A stretch of DNA of 64,000 bases. It comes from Eonycteris spelaea (Eukaryota > Chordata > Mammalia > Chiroptera > Pteropodidae). The notes beneath the pieces are model-generated. The model was not told where the DNA came from, did no database searches, and saw only the letters and a program-made list of their open reading frames with translations. Shown here in pieces: positions 25,035 through 36,340 of the stretch. A program made the position numbers and the translations under genes. The stretch covers positions 5,496,501 to 5,560,500 of the forward strand of contig PUFA01000021.1 in the NCBI GenBank assembly GCA_003508835.1, written 5' to 3'. Every line of letters starts with the position of its first letter. Positions within the stretch are counted from its first letter, which is position 1.

Positions 25035-25165
25035 ACACTTATTCATTCACTGAAGGAGCACTTGTTATAAATATACTGTGGACGAGGCCAAGTGGTAAGG
25101 AGGGTGCACACAGACTCAGGACATGGTTCCAAGCTTCTAGGAACTTTCCGTCCAGACCCAGTTCA
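25035..25165 (-). mobile_element. L2 3' end, antisense
   Basis: CACTTATTCATTCACTGAAG, then GGAGCACTTG and GGTTCCAAGCTTCTAGGAAC is antisense L2. Confidence 0.6.
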
Positions 25166-25189
25166 CACTGAAATATTTGACACCATTCT

Positions 25190-25345
25190 GCCTCCATTCC
25201 CACTCGCTGTGTGACGTTGAGCAAATCTTTGACAGTGTCTGGGCCTTAGTTTCCTTGGTGAGATGGAGATTAAAAATGCCTGCCATGGGTGTCTCCATGA
25301 ATTGTTGTGTGGATTAGGTTCAAATCAGTCAGTGCCAGAGAGCAG
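25190..25345 (+). repeat. MIR SINE
   Basis: CGCTGTGTGACGTTGAGCAA, then GGGCCTTAGTTTCCTTGG and GAATTGTTGTGTGGATTAGG is a sense MIR. Confidence 0.8.
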
Positions 25346-25559
25346 AACTGGACTAACTGGGGTAAAATGGCAGATTCTCCAGTAGAGCCTCAGAATGGAC
25401 TTCTTAACCATCCAAGGTGACCCCGAAGTGTGCTGCCTCCCTCAGCAGTGAGCTCTCTTTCCGAGCGTTCAAGTTCAGACCAGGCGGGTCTTGGTGGAAG
25501 TGCCGCAGTGAGGGTACAGAACTCACCCTCATGCCCTGAGATGCTGTAAGAAACACGAA

Positions 25560-25960
25560 CGGATGAATTAACAATGCACGGTGGCCTTGGCCTTTGGCTG
25601 GGTTCTTTTAACAGACATGCATCGGGCACCTGTTATGGGTCAAACCCTGTTGTTCTGTGTGGAGCGCGTGACCGGGTGAGGAGGGTGCCGGCCCTGTCCT
25701 CACTGAGGCGGGACACTTGTTCAGGAGATGGACACGTACATGGAGGCACAAGGGAGTGAACCAAAGGCGAAGAGAAGTCCTGAGGGGGTGGGTGAGAATA
25801 CCCGAGGCCAAAACGCTGGGCTTCTACCCTGGAGCGTGGGTGGTGTGTTCTTCTGTATTCTTTTAGGGCCAACGTTTATGAGAAGAGAAAGTATTCTACT
25901 GGGCCTTGGAGCAGGAAGGACTTTTTTAGTGCCAGAGTGAGTGAGCTCGATGAGAAACGT
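25560..25960 (-). mobile_element. L2 LINE, antisense
   Basis: ACAGACATGCATCGGGCACC with TGTTATGGGTCAAACCCTG, followed by a diverged L2 body (TGTCCTCACTGAGGCGGGAC). Confidence 0.55.
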
Positions 25961-26299
25961 TAGACCACCGTGCTCTTAAATTTGAGATGCGGGGACCCTA
26001 TAAAACTGTTCTGACCCTTCGGTGTTGACAAACTATTTTATTATAAAGCCATTTAAATGTAAACATAAAACTAATTATAAATTTCTTGAGATTATAGCAT
26101 AACATATTTATAGATTATACATGAACTAAACTGTGAAACCAACAACATTTACATCTAATATAATTTTCTTTGATGGATGATGCTTTCTTGAAACGGAATT
26201 GCTTGCAATGGACTTAAGAATGGATTTACAGTTCCTTCTTGTCAACTCGTATTATGATTTTCCCCAGGATGGACCGTCACTGGAGTGACTCATCGTGAA

Positions 26300-26535
26300 A
26301 GGTCCACTGCGTGGTGGGTAAAAGCATGGACATAAAAGCTGAGGCTGCCACTCTGGAGTCCTTTGGACTTGGGCAAGTTACTTAACCTCTCTGTCCCTTG
26401 CTGTCCTCATCTGTAAAATGAGACTAGAACAGTAGTAGGGATTTAGTGTTTTAGTAAGAATGAAAGAACGTGAAGTATGTATGTAAATAAATAATGTATA
26501 TAAAGCACTTAAGAGTGTGGTGCATCGTAGAAAGC
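26300..26535 (+). repeat. MIR SINE, well preserved
   Basis: GGACTTGGGCAAGTTACTTA, then TCCTCATCTGTAAAATGAG and GTATATAAAGCACTTAAGAG is an almost full-length sense MIR. Confidence 0.9.
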
Positions 26536-26540
26536 AAGTG

Positions 26541-26634
26541 AATTATGAATGCCAATTATGACTTTTAAACGCTCCTTTTTAATTATGATCTCATTTTAAG
26601 TCAATGATGCATTATCTCTAGAAGCCAATTATGA
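26541..26634. promoter_or_regulatory. Cluster of four AATTATGA homeodomain-like sites
   Basis: Perfect AATTATGA octamers lie at 26541-26548, 26554-26561, 26581-26588 and 26627-26634. Two are inside CCAATTATGA, and a GCATAATTGCC follows near 26674. TAATTA-core octamers are typical homeodomain binding sites. The cluster sits just after a MIR and is not itself a tandem repeat. A developmental enhancer is plausible but unproven. Confidence 0.4.
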
Positions 26635-26639
26635 GACGT

Positions 26640-27095
26640 AAAAATGTTATTTAATGAAAAAAAATCATCACTGCATAATTGCCACTATGCTCATGGCCCA
26701 TGAGTTGTCCTAAGATAATGGACCTGACCTGCCTGTGACCCAAATATGAGGCATGCTACCACGGCTCGGGGGTGGAGTTTGGCTAGCTGATGCTCCTGGG
26801 TGCTGGGTGACGACTCAGTTCTTACCCCACATTTCTCTCTTTAAACTACATTGAAATCTCTGTGCCATCTGCTGCCAGGTTTTTGACCTTCACTTAGCTC
26901 AGACATGAACACAAGTCCAAGTGCACAGCCTACGTGAGTGGTCCTACATCATCATCATTCAGATACTGATCATATTCCTTTTTAAAAGATGATAAATATA
27001 TCAAGAACACAAAATTCTTGTACATCGTTATAGGAATTCAGAAATAGAGCAGATAATGTTGTTTGAAGTAACTAGTCAATGTCTTTGAAACATGA
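26640..27095. other. Unique interval
   Basis: No repeat or gene was recognised. Confidence 0.35.
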
Positions 27096-27265
27096 TCTAA
27101 GAACAAGGCAAAATGCTGAGCGCCATGCTAAGCCTTTTATAAGTAATATTTTTAAAATTCTCAGAACCCTATCGTAGGGACATCTGTATGATGTGAAACT
27201 GTGGTTTAGAGATTAAATTGCTGAACATCATTGAAGTAAATGGAAGAATCAAGATTCTCCGGTTA
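27095..27265 (-). repeat. MIR SINE, antisense
   Basis: GCCATGCTAAGCCTTTTATA, then TCTCAGAACCCTATCGTAGG and GGTTTAGAGATTAAATTGC fit reverse-complement MIR. Confidence 0.6.
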
Positions 27266-28890
27266 TTGGCTTGCAAAGGCACTGCTGTCACCCATCATTC
27301 TAATGCCTCCCCTGGGAAGGACAATGAAAGAAGTGTCACCTCAAGTGGAAACTGAGACGATCCTGGCTTTAAAGGTCACAGTTAACTTGTTGCTGCTGCT
27401 ATTCTTGATCTTTGCCCACTAGCAGGCAAGTCTCTGTGTCACCCCATAGCCCCGGTCAGAGGAAAGCAAAGCTCCCACATTTTAATTAAAATAAAGGTAG
27501 AAGAGAAGCTGATTATCTTCATGCGGTTATGAGCACATCCAATATTAATTCAGGCTTTAAAGAGGTTCACAGTATTCCAGAAATACGTGTCAAAAAGTGA
27601 TATGAACCTCCTGGTATATGATGCTTGGGTCCTATTATCATTTCTTGGAATTACTAAAACAATGAGAGAAAGATTTTTAGTGAATGTTGACTGGCAACAT
27701 TTACGAAACAATAACAGTCTTTGTAATCACGGTTAAAAAGGCTATGCGGTACAACAACACGAGCTTGCTTTAAAAAGTTAAGCATTATGTACACTATTTT
27801 TCTGCTGCAGCACAGAAAGCCTTCGTTCAGAATTTCCCACAGGCTGCCTTTAACCCTGTTGCTATGACCAAGATATTGGATTTTTTACTTCTCTGTTTAA
27901 AACTCTTCCAACCAGTAATCTCAGTTGACCTCTACTGTCAACTCATGGCGTCAACATTAAGAAAGAAATATAAGATTTCTTATGGTCGCCCTCTTAAAAT
28001 CCTGCTGCAAAGAAGACTATTTTTACCTTATCTTTTTTCCCCATGAAATCTCTTTGTTAGTGTTTGTTTCTTAGCAAGAAGGGAGCTAGTTACTCGAAGG
28101 CTCTGTGACCGGCTGAAAATGTACTATTTACCATATGAGATTGTCATAGCTCAGAGAGAAAACTGGCAATTTCTCCCTGCTCCGCTATCTTTAATTTAAG
28201 TAATCATAACAGGAAGACTAAAGGAGATTGTTTTGTTTTATTTGCAAAGGGAAGTCTAAAAAAAAAAAACCTCTCAAATAAAATACACATTGTGTAAGTG
28301 GTGGTCGAACATGTCTTCCATTTACACAAGAATTATCTTACCTGTAGTGGAGAAATGTCTGTGGAAGGCTCTAACTGTGGTGGTCAGAACATGATGCTGC
28401 CTTTTGATTTTGTTCCTAACGATGAAAGAAAAAATCATAGAAAGGGTAAATCAATAAAGCTGTCAAAGAAGGACTCCACATCCCCCACCTCAATCTGTGC
28501 TTTCTCATTGCCAAGGGAACCAATAATTCTTATGCGCTGTTCTAGAGCAGAAAGAAAGAACTTTCTCTTCTCTTCTTCCTGATGTCACATCAACTCTGCT
28601 ACCAACGGGAGCACAAGTGAGGGAAGTCCACAACAACTGATGGCAAATGTCGTCAACAGCGGTGTCAGCAGATAAAACATGGCCACGTGTGCAAAAAATA
28701 AGACCTGAAGATCAGTCTCCAGAAATGAAGGTACAGGTGCATGTGAGATAAATATACTAATATAGTGTACTCTTTTCATAGATTAAATGAGAAAATTGTA
28801 TGTAAAAAATGATATTTAATGTATATATGAGGCCCCAAATTTTTAGTAAAATAGATGGTAAGATACCTTGTTATAAGATATGACACATCA
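27265..28890. other. AT-rich unique interval, candidate conserved non-coding DNA
   Basis: No repeat family is recognised across about 1.6 kb. The base composition is even and complex, with no long open frame. Such stretches near neuronal genes often hold conserved enhancers, but conservation cannot be judged from one sequence. Confidence 0.3.
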
Positions 28891-29112
28891 AATGCAAGCC
28901 ACACATCTTTATACGCACATCAATCACGTGTGTATAACATTATATGCACATCAACCGCATGCGTGCACATCATATCACACAGATCATTCACACTATGTGA
29001 ACATCAACTGTACACACATCAGTTACATGTATGTGTGCACATCACTTACATGCATCAGTCACATGTGTGTGCACATCGTACACACATGTCCATCAAATAT
29101 ATGTGTACATTG
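28884..29112. repeat. Degenerate CACATCA/ACATGTGTG tandem array
   Basis: At least eight copies of a motif near CACATCA, followed by YACATGYGTG-type sequence, recur at irregular spacing of roughly 20-35 bases. They lie near 28884, 28916, 28947, 28965, 28999, 29014, 29038 and 29072. Units often contain short palindromes (ACATGT, GTGCAC). It reads as an old degenerate minisatellite. Confidence 0.8.
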
Positions 29113-29239
29113 TATTAAACAAACTGCATCTGTACGTATGTGTCTATCATATTCCACACCTGTAAGTCACATAAGCCTTATTATTGTACCAGAGTAATAG
29201 CCAGCATCGTGTTGGGTGGTGAAATCTTAGAATAGTCCA

Positions 29240-29860
29240 CTTGTATCACCGTCATTCAACCTTGTTCTACAAGTGCTTTTAATGAAATGAGGAAAAATTT
29301 TAAATCAGAGTTCTATACCCTGATAAGACAAAGCCAATTGTTATTTTCAGATGATATGATTATCTTTCTGGAAATGCAAAAAAAAAAAAAATTCAGTGAA
29401 AAAACTCTAGAAACAACCAGGAAACTGAATAGCCATCTGGTTACAAAATGGGTGTACAACAAGCAGTAGCGTTTTTACTTATAACTTAGTCTAAGGTAAT
29501 GTTTAGACACACAGGACAATGCCAGAAACTAAAAACCAAGGAAAGATTCAAATACATCAAAGTGAAATCTTTAGTTCAATGATAAAACCTATACATATAA
29601 AGAAAAATAAACTAGGAATAATCTTAACAAGGGATTAATAGCCCAAACACAAAGAGTTTCTATGGCTATAAGAGAAAGATATACCTCAATAGAAAAACAA
29701 GCCAAGTTCACAAACAAGCCATTTATAAAACAAAAAATACAACAGTAGTGGTCATAAAAATGTATATTAAAGCAATGATGAGATACACAACAATGGCCAA
29801 GTTGTGGACAAAAAGCATTATAGACTCACAACATATTTTTGCAAGAAAATTTGTATATAT
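29240..29860 (+). mobile_element. L1 ORF2 / 3' fragment, decayed
   Basis: A short frame from 29287 reads LLFSDDMIIFLE. This resembles the reverse-transcriptase active-site block of L1 ORF2, with FSDD in place of the usual aromatic-ADD. Downstream, TAAAGCAATGATGAGATAC resembles the L1 region just before the 3' UTR. Stops, an A13 run and frameshifts show it is dead. Confidence 0.75.
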
Positions 29861-29869
29861 TTCAAAGCT

Positions 29870-30090
29870 GCACACCAGGAGTCAGGCAGGCCTGGGTTTG
29901 GATCTGGGCAGATGACTTTCTCAATCATTACTTCTTCATGAGTGCCATAGATATGATCGATCACACGTCAGCATTGTTGTGAGAATTAAATGAAGCGATG
30001 CATGTTAAGTGCTTAACAAAACACCTGCCATATTATAAGTGCTCTATAAATTTTTGCTACTGTCATTGTCATTACTACTAAGGTCCATCC
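29870..30090 (+). repeat. MIR SINE
   Basis: GCCTGGGTTTGGATCTGGGC, then GTGAGAATTAAATGAAGCG and GTTAAGTGCTTAACAAAACA is a sense MIR. Confidence 0.85.
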
Positions 30091-30444
30091 ACATCGGCAA
30101 TCCTTCAGGCATTAAAACGATGATGCCGAATTGCGTTTATCGACACAAGAATCTGTCTAACGTAGAGTAGTAAATGAAAGTGCAATTTATAAACAGCATT
30201 TGTCATGTGAATGCATGTACTGTGAATATATAAAGTCCTGCTACGTCAGGATAAGGCATATTCCAGAGTAGCCATCTCATGTACCTAAGTGGGCACAAAG
30301 GTTTTGGGTAAAACAATGAGAAAAAAAGAAAGGTATTTTATCACTTTATCTTAAAGTCATAAAACCTAAGAACCTAAAGTTTTGAAGAAATTTTATATTT
30401 TATTCTTAACCAAATTGAACATATATTGGTAACTCAGCACTATT

Positions 30445-30989
30445 TTAACCCATTTCCCATTTACCCCAGAATGTTTACTGGTGGTGCTTGGCTGCAGTGT
30501 TTACCCCGAGATAACTCGCGGGTCATAGTCCTAACCGGACCCCAAAGTTTGCCATGAAATATCTCGCTTTTAATGTTATTTTCGCATTGCTCTAGTATAT
30601 CGATAGTCTTTAGAAACTATGACATCATTCTATTTATAGCACTCTGTTGTTAGTAGAGGTATTTCTCTTAACAAAATACAGCAATTCTCGATCACTGAAA
30701 ATGTCGAATTCTAGAAAATGTAGTGTTCCTATGAGTGATGTTAACATTGTTCTCAAGCCATTGTTAGCTGAGGATGCATCTGATGAATCTGATTTATGTA
30801 TGCATTTCTGTTACATTGGGATTAGGGATGAGTTCTGTTTAGAAATAACTCCAAAGAACAGTTTTTATATTTTGTTTTCACATTGAAAACCAGTCAGATT
30901 TGCTTCAGCCTCAAAGAGCGTGTTTATTTAAAACTTAAATTAAAGCCAAGCGAGCTGCACTTTTTTTTCTAAAAGGGGAAATGGGTTAA
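30445..30989 (+). mobile_element. Non-autonomous piggyBac-like element with TTAA target sites
   Basis: The element spans 30449-30985 (537 bp) and is flanked on both sides by TTAA. Its ends form inverted repeats: CCCATTTCCC on the left and GGGAAATGGG on the right, extending imperfectly by a few bases. TTAA duplication with C-rich inverted ends is the signature of the piggyBac superfamily. A subterminal imperfect hairpin (CCCGAG ATAA CTCGCGGG) lies near 30506-30524. An open frame of 79 codons at 30647-30886 contains a serine- and acid-rich stretch ending DASDESD. It could be a remnant of a transposase N-terminus, but that is inference. The DDD catalytic domain is absent, so the element could only move with help from another copy. 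Confidence 0.8.
30647..30886 (+). pseudogene. Possible truncated piggyBac transposase N-terminus
   Basis: A 79-codon frame inside the TTAA-flanked element. The acidic serine-rich segment (LAEDASDESD, about residues 40-49) resembles the low-complexity acidic N-terminus of piggyBac transposases. No catalytic aspartate domain or zinc-binding C-terminus is present. The likely internal start is the methionine at about residue 19 (MSNSRKC). It may equally be a chance frame. Confidence 0.3.
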
Positions 30990-31069
30990 AAATAATGAAG
31001 CCTGAATTTTATTGGCGCGATTTTCCCTACAAAGTGCATATGAACGAGAACTTTAGGCGCCTAGTAAGT

Positions 31070-31490
31070 GCAGGCACAGAGTATACAGCAAGCAATGAAC
31101 AACACGGGGTGTCGCCTGGAGCTCACTTGCAAGGGAGAAGACGGGTGGGAACAAATCAGCAAATAAGCAGATACCTGCTGGAGGGAGAACGGTCCAGCCA
31201 GGGGACAGTAGAGTCACTGAGGCGTGGGAAGGGAAGGACTCTCTGCTGAGGGGAAGTTGAGAGGATGACTTGTAGAAAGTGGGAAGCGAGCTGTGGGCGG
31301 AGGGAACAGCTGCGGCCGAGATCAGGGCCAGTGCTAAGCCTGACGTGTCTGAGGAACAGCCATGGCTCCTGAGCAGCTGGGTCAGTCTGGGAGACACGGA
31401 GGAATGCACACAATAAACTGAGAAGCAGCGGCCTGTGCGAGGGGAAGAACCAAGAGAAATGGCCAGCGGTCTGCCAGGTGGAGGAAGGAA
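31070..31490 (-). mobile_element. L2 LINE, antisense
   Basis: GTATACAGCAAGCAATGAAC, then GGAGCTCACTTGCAAGGGAG and GAACAAATCAGCAAATAAGC fit antisense L2. It is cut on the right by an L1M insertion. Confidence 0.6.
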
Positions 31491-31494
31491 GAAG

Positions 31495-32098
31495 GTATGG
31501 AAAACAGTATGGTGGTTCCTCAAAACCTGAAAGACGGAATTACTGTGTGATCCAGCAACCCCACTTCTAAGCACATGTCCAATGGGATTGAAAGCAGGAT
31601 CTGACCTCAAAGAGATGTTTGCACACTCATGTTCACAGCAGCATTATTCACAAGAGCCAAGCGGTGGAAGCAACCCGGGCGTCTGTCAGTGGAAGAAAGG
31701 ATGGATAAAAGGTGGTTATACATACAATGGAGCATTATTCAGCTTTTAAAAGGAAGGACATTCCGACATGCTACAACAGGGATGAACCTTGAAGATGTTA
31801 TGCTTTGTGAAATAAACCAGGACAAATGTTGTATGAATCAACGTATATGCGGTTTCTAGAGCAGTCAAACTCACAGCAATAGAGGCCAGAATGGTGTTGC
31901 CAGGGGCAGGGGAGGGAGGGAATGGTGTTTAATGGCTGCGAGGTTTCAGTTTAAGAAGACAGAAAAGTTCTGGAGATTGGGTGCACAACAGCATGAATAT
32001 ACTTAGCACTATACCGGTGCACTTAAAAACGGTAAAATGGTAAATTTTATATTATGTGTATTCTGCTGCAATTAAAAACGAAGAAAAGAAAGAAAGAA
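31495..32098 (+). mobile_element. L1M 3' end, sense
   Basis: TATGGAAAACAGTATGGTGG, then TTCACAGCAGCATTATTCAC, CTACAACAGGGATGAACCTT, GGTAAAATGGTAAATTTTAT and a terminal A/G-rich tail (32079-32105) make this a clear L1M ORF2 end plus 3' UTR. The GAAA repeats are the degenerate poly(A) tail. The copy is 5'-truncated and non-coding. Confidence 0.92.
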
Positions 32099-32104
32099 AG
32101 AAGG

Positions 32105-33000
32105 AGAATGTTCGCTAGCTGTGTTTCTGGGAAGTGACGGAGCTGACCTTGGGATGAGGGGATTTTAGTTCCCTTCACCTGGGAAGGTCACTTGTAGTTT
32201 TGTGGGTCTGTAAAATGTTAGCACTATTTCCTCACACTGGGAAAGAATTCAGCACCCTAAAAGGATTTTATGCCACGGTCTGTAACCTACATATTTGGAG
32301 TTTAGACCCAGAGTACTTCAAGAGCCCAAAGTGAATAGAAGTTTTAAAACGTTGGCAAGTTTAGTCAGAGGGAAAAATAATGGATTTTTTGGTCTCATTT
32401 TCAGTCTAATCTATTTTTCCGGTCTCTCATGAACAGTGTGATCCCTTTCAAAGGGGCTCTATCTCAGACCACGTGGCTTTAAGTAGGCTTACATAAAACG
32501 CCACCACTGCTTCCAATTCATCACCCAGAAACCCGAACTTTGTGGTTACGTGGCCGATCGTTCCCAGTCAGGACTCCACTGTGACTCTGCACAGACCGGT
32601 TCACGCGCTGGGATTGCTTAAGTCCCTCTTCCAGGGAAGGTCGTAATGGCCTGGGTGGCCCTCGTCCCAGCCTCTCTTTCCACGTCCGGATGCTCCCTGT
32701 CTTTGAGATGCGCAGCTGTACCGCCAGGCCCTGCAGCCAGCCCGCTCACTCCATCGTGGGCAGGGTGGGCCACGTCAGCCCCGGCATCGCGATGGGCCCT
32801 GGAATCTCATCGAGGGGTGAGGGCGAGGCTCCTGTTGGCCCCCCATCCGGTACTGGGAGTATAGACAGCATTCAGCCAATGCTCTTAAAGCAGTATGTTC
32901 TCAAGAGACCAGATCGCCAGGGAGGTGCGGATCAGAATCACACGCCAGGCAGGCATGAGCAGTGTGGTTGCTGTGGGTTACAGGTTCACGGCTTTGTTAA
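32105..33000. other. Unique interval
   Basis: No gene or repeat family was recognised. Overlapping GC-rich open frames at 32646-33094 run into L1 sequence and look accidental. Confidence 0.35.
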
Positions 33001-33004
33001 GTCA

Positions 33005-33188
33005 GTATTTGGAACATCAAAAGTAGTACATGCTCCTAGCGAATATTTAAACCCCGCAGAAGAGGCTCACATCAAATTTAAAATGTCCCCATAGCTCCTT
33101 CTTGCTCTGCTCTGATGTAACCATCATTATCAATTTGATGCATTTTCCCCCAAAGCCTTTCTTTGCTTATACAAATGCGCATACACGT
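33005..33188 (-). mobile_element. L1M 3' UTR scrap, antisense
   Basis: AAAAGTAGTACATGCTCC, then GATGTAACCATCATTATCAA and GCTTATACAAATGCGCATAC match old antisense L1 3' UTR. Confidence 0.6.
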
Positions 33189-33600
33189 CTGCTGTAGACT
33201 GAACGGTCGTGTCCTCCTCGGAAAGAATCACATGTTGACGTCCTAGTCCCCAGCGCGATGGCATCTGGAGATGAAACCTTTGGGAGATAATTAGGTTTAG
33301 AGGACGTCGCGAGGGCGGAAACCTGTAAGGAAATGAAGGGACCACAGCTTTCTGTTTCCGCCCCGTGAGAACGCAGAAGGTAGCTGTGTGCGAACCGGGA
33401 CGAGGACTTTACCACGGACCTGACCGTGCCAGCAGCCCGATCGCAGACCCAGCCTCCAGAACTGTGAGACATCGGCGGCTTCTGTCCCTGCCGTCCGGAC
33501 TGTGACAGCAACCTCTGAATGTGATGCCTTCTCTGCAGCCGCGTCGAAGCCCGTGCGCCACCTAGTCATCCAGGTCTTGGGGGACGTGTTAGTAGCTCGC
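33189..33600 (+). mobile_element. MaLR-type LTR (MLT1/MST-like)
   Basis: TGTAGACTGAACGGTCGTGT, then GATGGCATCTGGAGATG, CTTTGGGAGATAATTAGG and AGCCTCCAGAACTGTGAGAC match the ERVL-MaLR LTR consensus in sense. The right end is uncertain. Confidence 0.75.
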
Positions 33601-34060
33601 CATTTTCAGATAAAGTTGCAACAACCCCCTGCTTGCCCACATTTCTGGACAGTGGCTTTTTTTATTTCTAACAGAAAATGTCCAGAAGTGATAATCCGGG
33701 CTCAAAAATATGTTGCGTTTTTTTCCTTTAACAAGCACTTTCATGTTCATTTTGAATTGATTTTCCTTTTTGGTAAATATCGTGGACTCGACGAGGGCAA
33801 ATATGAAAAACTTGAGGGCGTTTGTGGGAATAGAATCTTTCTCGGCCCAAGCTAATGAACAAATATTTCTAAAATCACGCTAAGATTTGAGAAACACAAA
33901 GCTTTCTGAGACATGCTCGCCCTCACACACGTCACCATTTTCTTACCTGGTCCTCATCTAACTGATAAACGGCAGGGGAGTTTCCTGGGAGGTTAGAGAA
34001 CTGAAGCGAAGTGATGGGTTGGTGTGCACTGATAATGATGAAATGACCATAATAGTAACC
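33600..34060. other. Unique interval
   Basis: No gene or repeat family was recognised. Confidence 0.35.
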
Positions 34061-34280
34061 GCCGTTTACTGTTCTTCATGTCTGGCGATCGTTCCGATTG
34101 ATTAGTGCGGTGCCAATCTGGTCGTCAGGTATTTTCGATGTCACTCGTAACAGGAACACCTTCCACTGATTTTAATTGAGCACCATTGTCTCGCTTTAAG
34201 CTCACTCCCTAGGTGGAAGTTGCAGCTTCATTTCAGAGATAAGGAAACTGAGGCTCAGAGGCTGAGCAAGGCGTCGGGCA
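34060..34280 (-). repeat. MIR SINE, antisense
   Basis: GCCGTTTACTGTTCTTCATG, then GATAAGGAAACTGAGGCTCA and GAGGCTGAGCAAGG is MIR in reverse complement with a diverged centre. Confidence 0.6.
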
Positions 34281-35790
34281 GCCCGGGCTGGCTGAGCCCG
34301 CACCACTGCCTGGCAGGGTGGTTAGAAAAGTCAGTGCAGCACATCGGCAGGGGGAGAGCGGGACGCCGGGTGTGGTCCGGGCGAAGCCTCCCAGCTGGGA
34401 CTGAGAAATTGCTGTCCGGCTTGTCTCCTTTTATTAGATGACAGGTGTGGGGCTCCTGGGGACTCAGCCCCAACCTCCTCCCCCAAACTTGTTCCTGTCG
34501 TACATATGGCTCAGCCAGACTGCAGACCCCACGACTCTCCAGGTGCTTTTTGACTTTGTTTTTATCGGTCACACCGCTCCTCTTTCCAAAGTTTTGTCTG
34601 CCCGCGTCTTAGTCACCCTTCCAAGCGGATTCCAAATACGGAATCCCTCGTCAGAGCCAGAAATAGCCCCTCCTTCTTGGAGGCGTGTGGGTCTGATGTT
34701 CGCGATTCTCCGAAAGCGCTGACTATTTTCAACTCACATCAGAGTTGCCCGAGAGCGTGTTTTGTGTCGTTATCTTACTGTAAGCTCCTGTCTTAGCCAT
34801 GGTGGGATCACTCACGGCACGTGGCCCCCGGCACACACACAGCACATTCACGACAATGACCAACCTGGATATTTTAAAGAAAAGTATGTCTTTAGAGGAA
34901 ATCGTGCGCATAAAATGAAGGAGTCAGTCCAAAAACCTTGGGACTTATGCAAACTCCCATTTACTGGAGGTCATTACCGATTTTTATCGAGGTTGATACA
35001 TGCAAGCATTAGTAACTTAATTATTCTGATAGTGGTGCTTGGAGCAAATTTAAAAGGGAAATGCTATTGCCTAGAAGGAGTGGACACATGGAGGAATCGT
35101 TGTATTGGAAAGTATTTGGAAATATATACAGCTTGGAGACAGACAGTTATGACGAGGACTGGGCAAGAGGTCAGCCTCCCAGGCCGGAGGCTGAGACTCA
35201 GAAGTAGGCTGGAAAGCTGGAAAGAAGAGAGAAGAGGCAATGATACTTCAAGTTATAATAGAGAGGAAACTGTCATGGAGCAGCTGGGAGAAAAGAAGGA
35301 GCTGAACAGAGAACGTCCCAATTTTTCACACTTTTCAAATTATGGCTATCAAACCTCAGCATCGTCTGGAGGCATATGAAGTTACAGATAAATCTGACAA
35401 ATATTTCTGGAGAGTCATTTTGATCAAAGTTTGGGAAAAATACATTATTATTCTAATATAGGAGCATGAAATGTTTATATAAACTACTAGACTCCGAAAA
35501 GCTTTGCTTTCCAGTTTCAGGCTACCAAGGGCTGTAAATTCCCTCTGTTCTGCTTAGGGACAGAGTGGGGGACAGAAATGTCCCGCTGACCTTGAGGTGG
35601 TGCTGAGTTATCAGGTGGAGATTGTCTGGTACACAGGGAAAAAGGGGAGGCAAGAAAAAGCCTGCACAGGATCTTTTCCCAAGGCGAGTGTGATACGATT
35701 TATAGCAAGAAAAATGTATATTGCGTCTAAGTCCCATTGCCACACAGAGCTCCTGAAACCCTTGGGATTTCATGGCTGATAAAAGCAGGT
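34280..35790. other. Unique interval with a 205-codon open frame
   Basis: No repeat family was recognised. A frame at 34762-35379 (+) of 205 codons is open, but it shows no domain, signal peptide or splice context that I know. Confidence 0.35.
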
Positions 35791-36340
35791 TTTTTGTTGT
35801 GTGAAGGAGGTAACGTTTGGAAAGCCTGGAGGGAACCTAAGGATGGAGCCAGGTGGCCCGGGAAGCCAACCTTGTGATTAGAGGGCTGGAATTTTCCGTC
35901 CCACCCCCGACCTCCTCCTGGGAGGGGAGAGGAGCTGAAGACTGAGTTCAGTCACCAGTGACCAATGAGTTCATCAGTCTTGCCTATGTCATGAAGCCTC
36001 CCTGAAACCAAGGACGAAGTCCGGAGGGCCTCCGGGCTGGCGAACACGTGCTGAGGGCTTGGGAGCTTCCTCCATACCTTACCCCACGCATCTCTTCTGT
36101 CTGGTTGTTCCTGACTCGTATTCTTTTCTATTATCCCAGTAATCTAGTGAGTAAAATGTTTCTCTGGGTTCTGTGAGCCACTCTAGGAAATTGCACAGAC
36201 CTTAAGAGGGGTCACGGGAACTTCTGAACTGTAGCCAGCTGATCAGAAGCACAGACGGCAACCTGGACTTGAGATTGGCCTCTGGGGCAGGGGCAAAGGT
36301 AGTCTCGTAGATCCGAGCCTTCAACCAGAATGAGCAGGTC
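35790..36340 (+). mobile_element. ERV solitary LTR, family uncertain
   Basis: GGAAAGCCTGGAGGGAACCT, then CAGTCACCAGTGACCAATGA, TATGTCATGAAGCCTCCCTG and TTCTCTGGGTTCTGTGAGCC match a common eutherian LTR. I recall it as ERVL-related (MER21-like), with low certainty on the name. No internal region is attached. Confidence 0.6.

Noticed and set aside
28884..29112. CRISPR-like array
   Set aside because: The repeats are degenerate, spacers are not unique or regular, and the host is a mammal.
28855..29197. Overlapping histidine/cysteine-rich frames
   Set aside because: They are translations of the degenerate CACATCA array, not zinc-finger genes.
31053..31610. A 185-codon frame on minus
   Set aside because: It reads through antisense L2 and then the L1M 3' end, so it is accidental.
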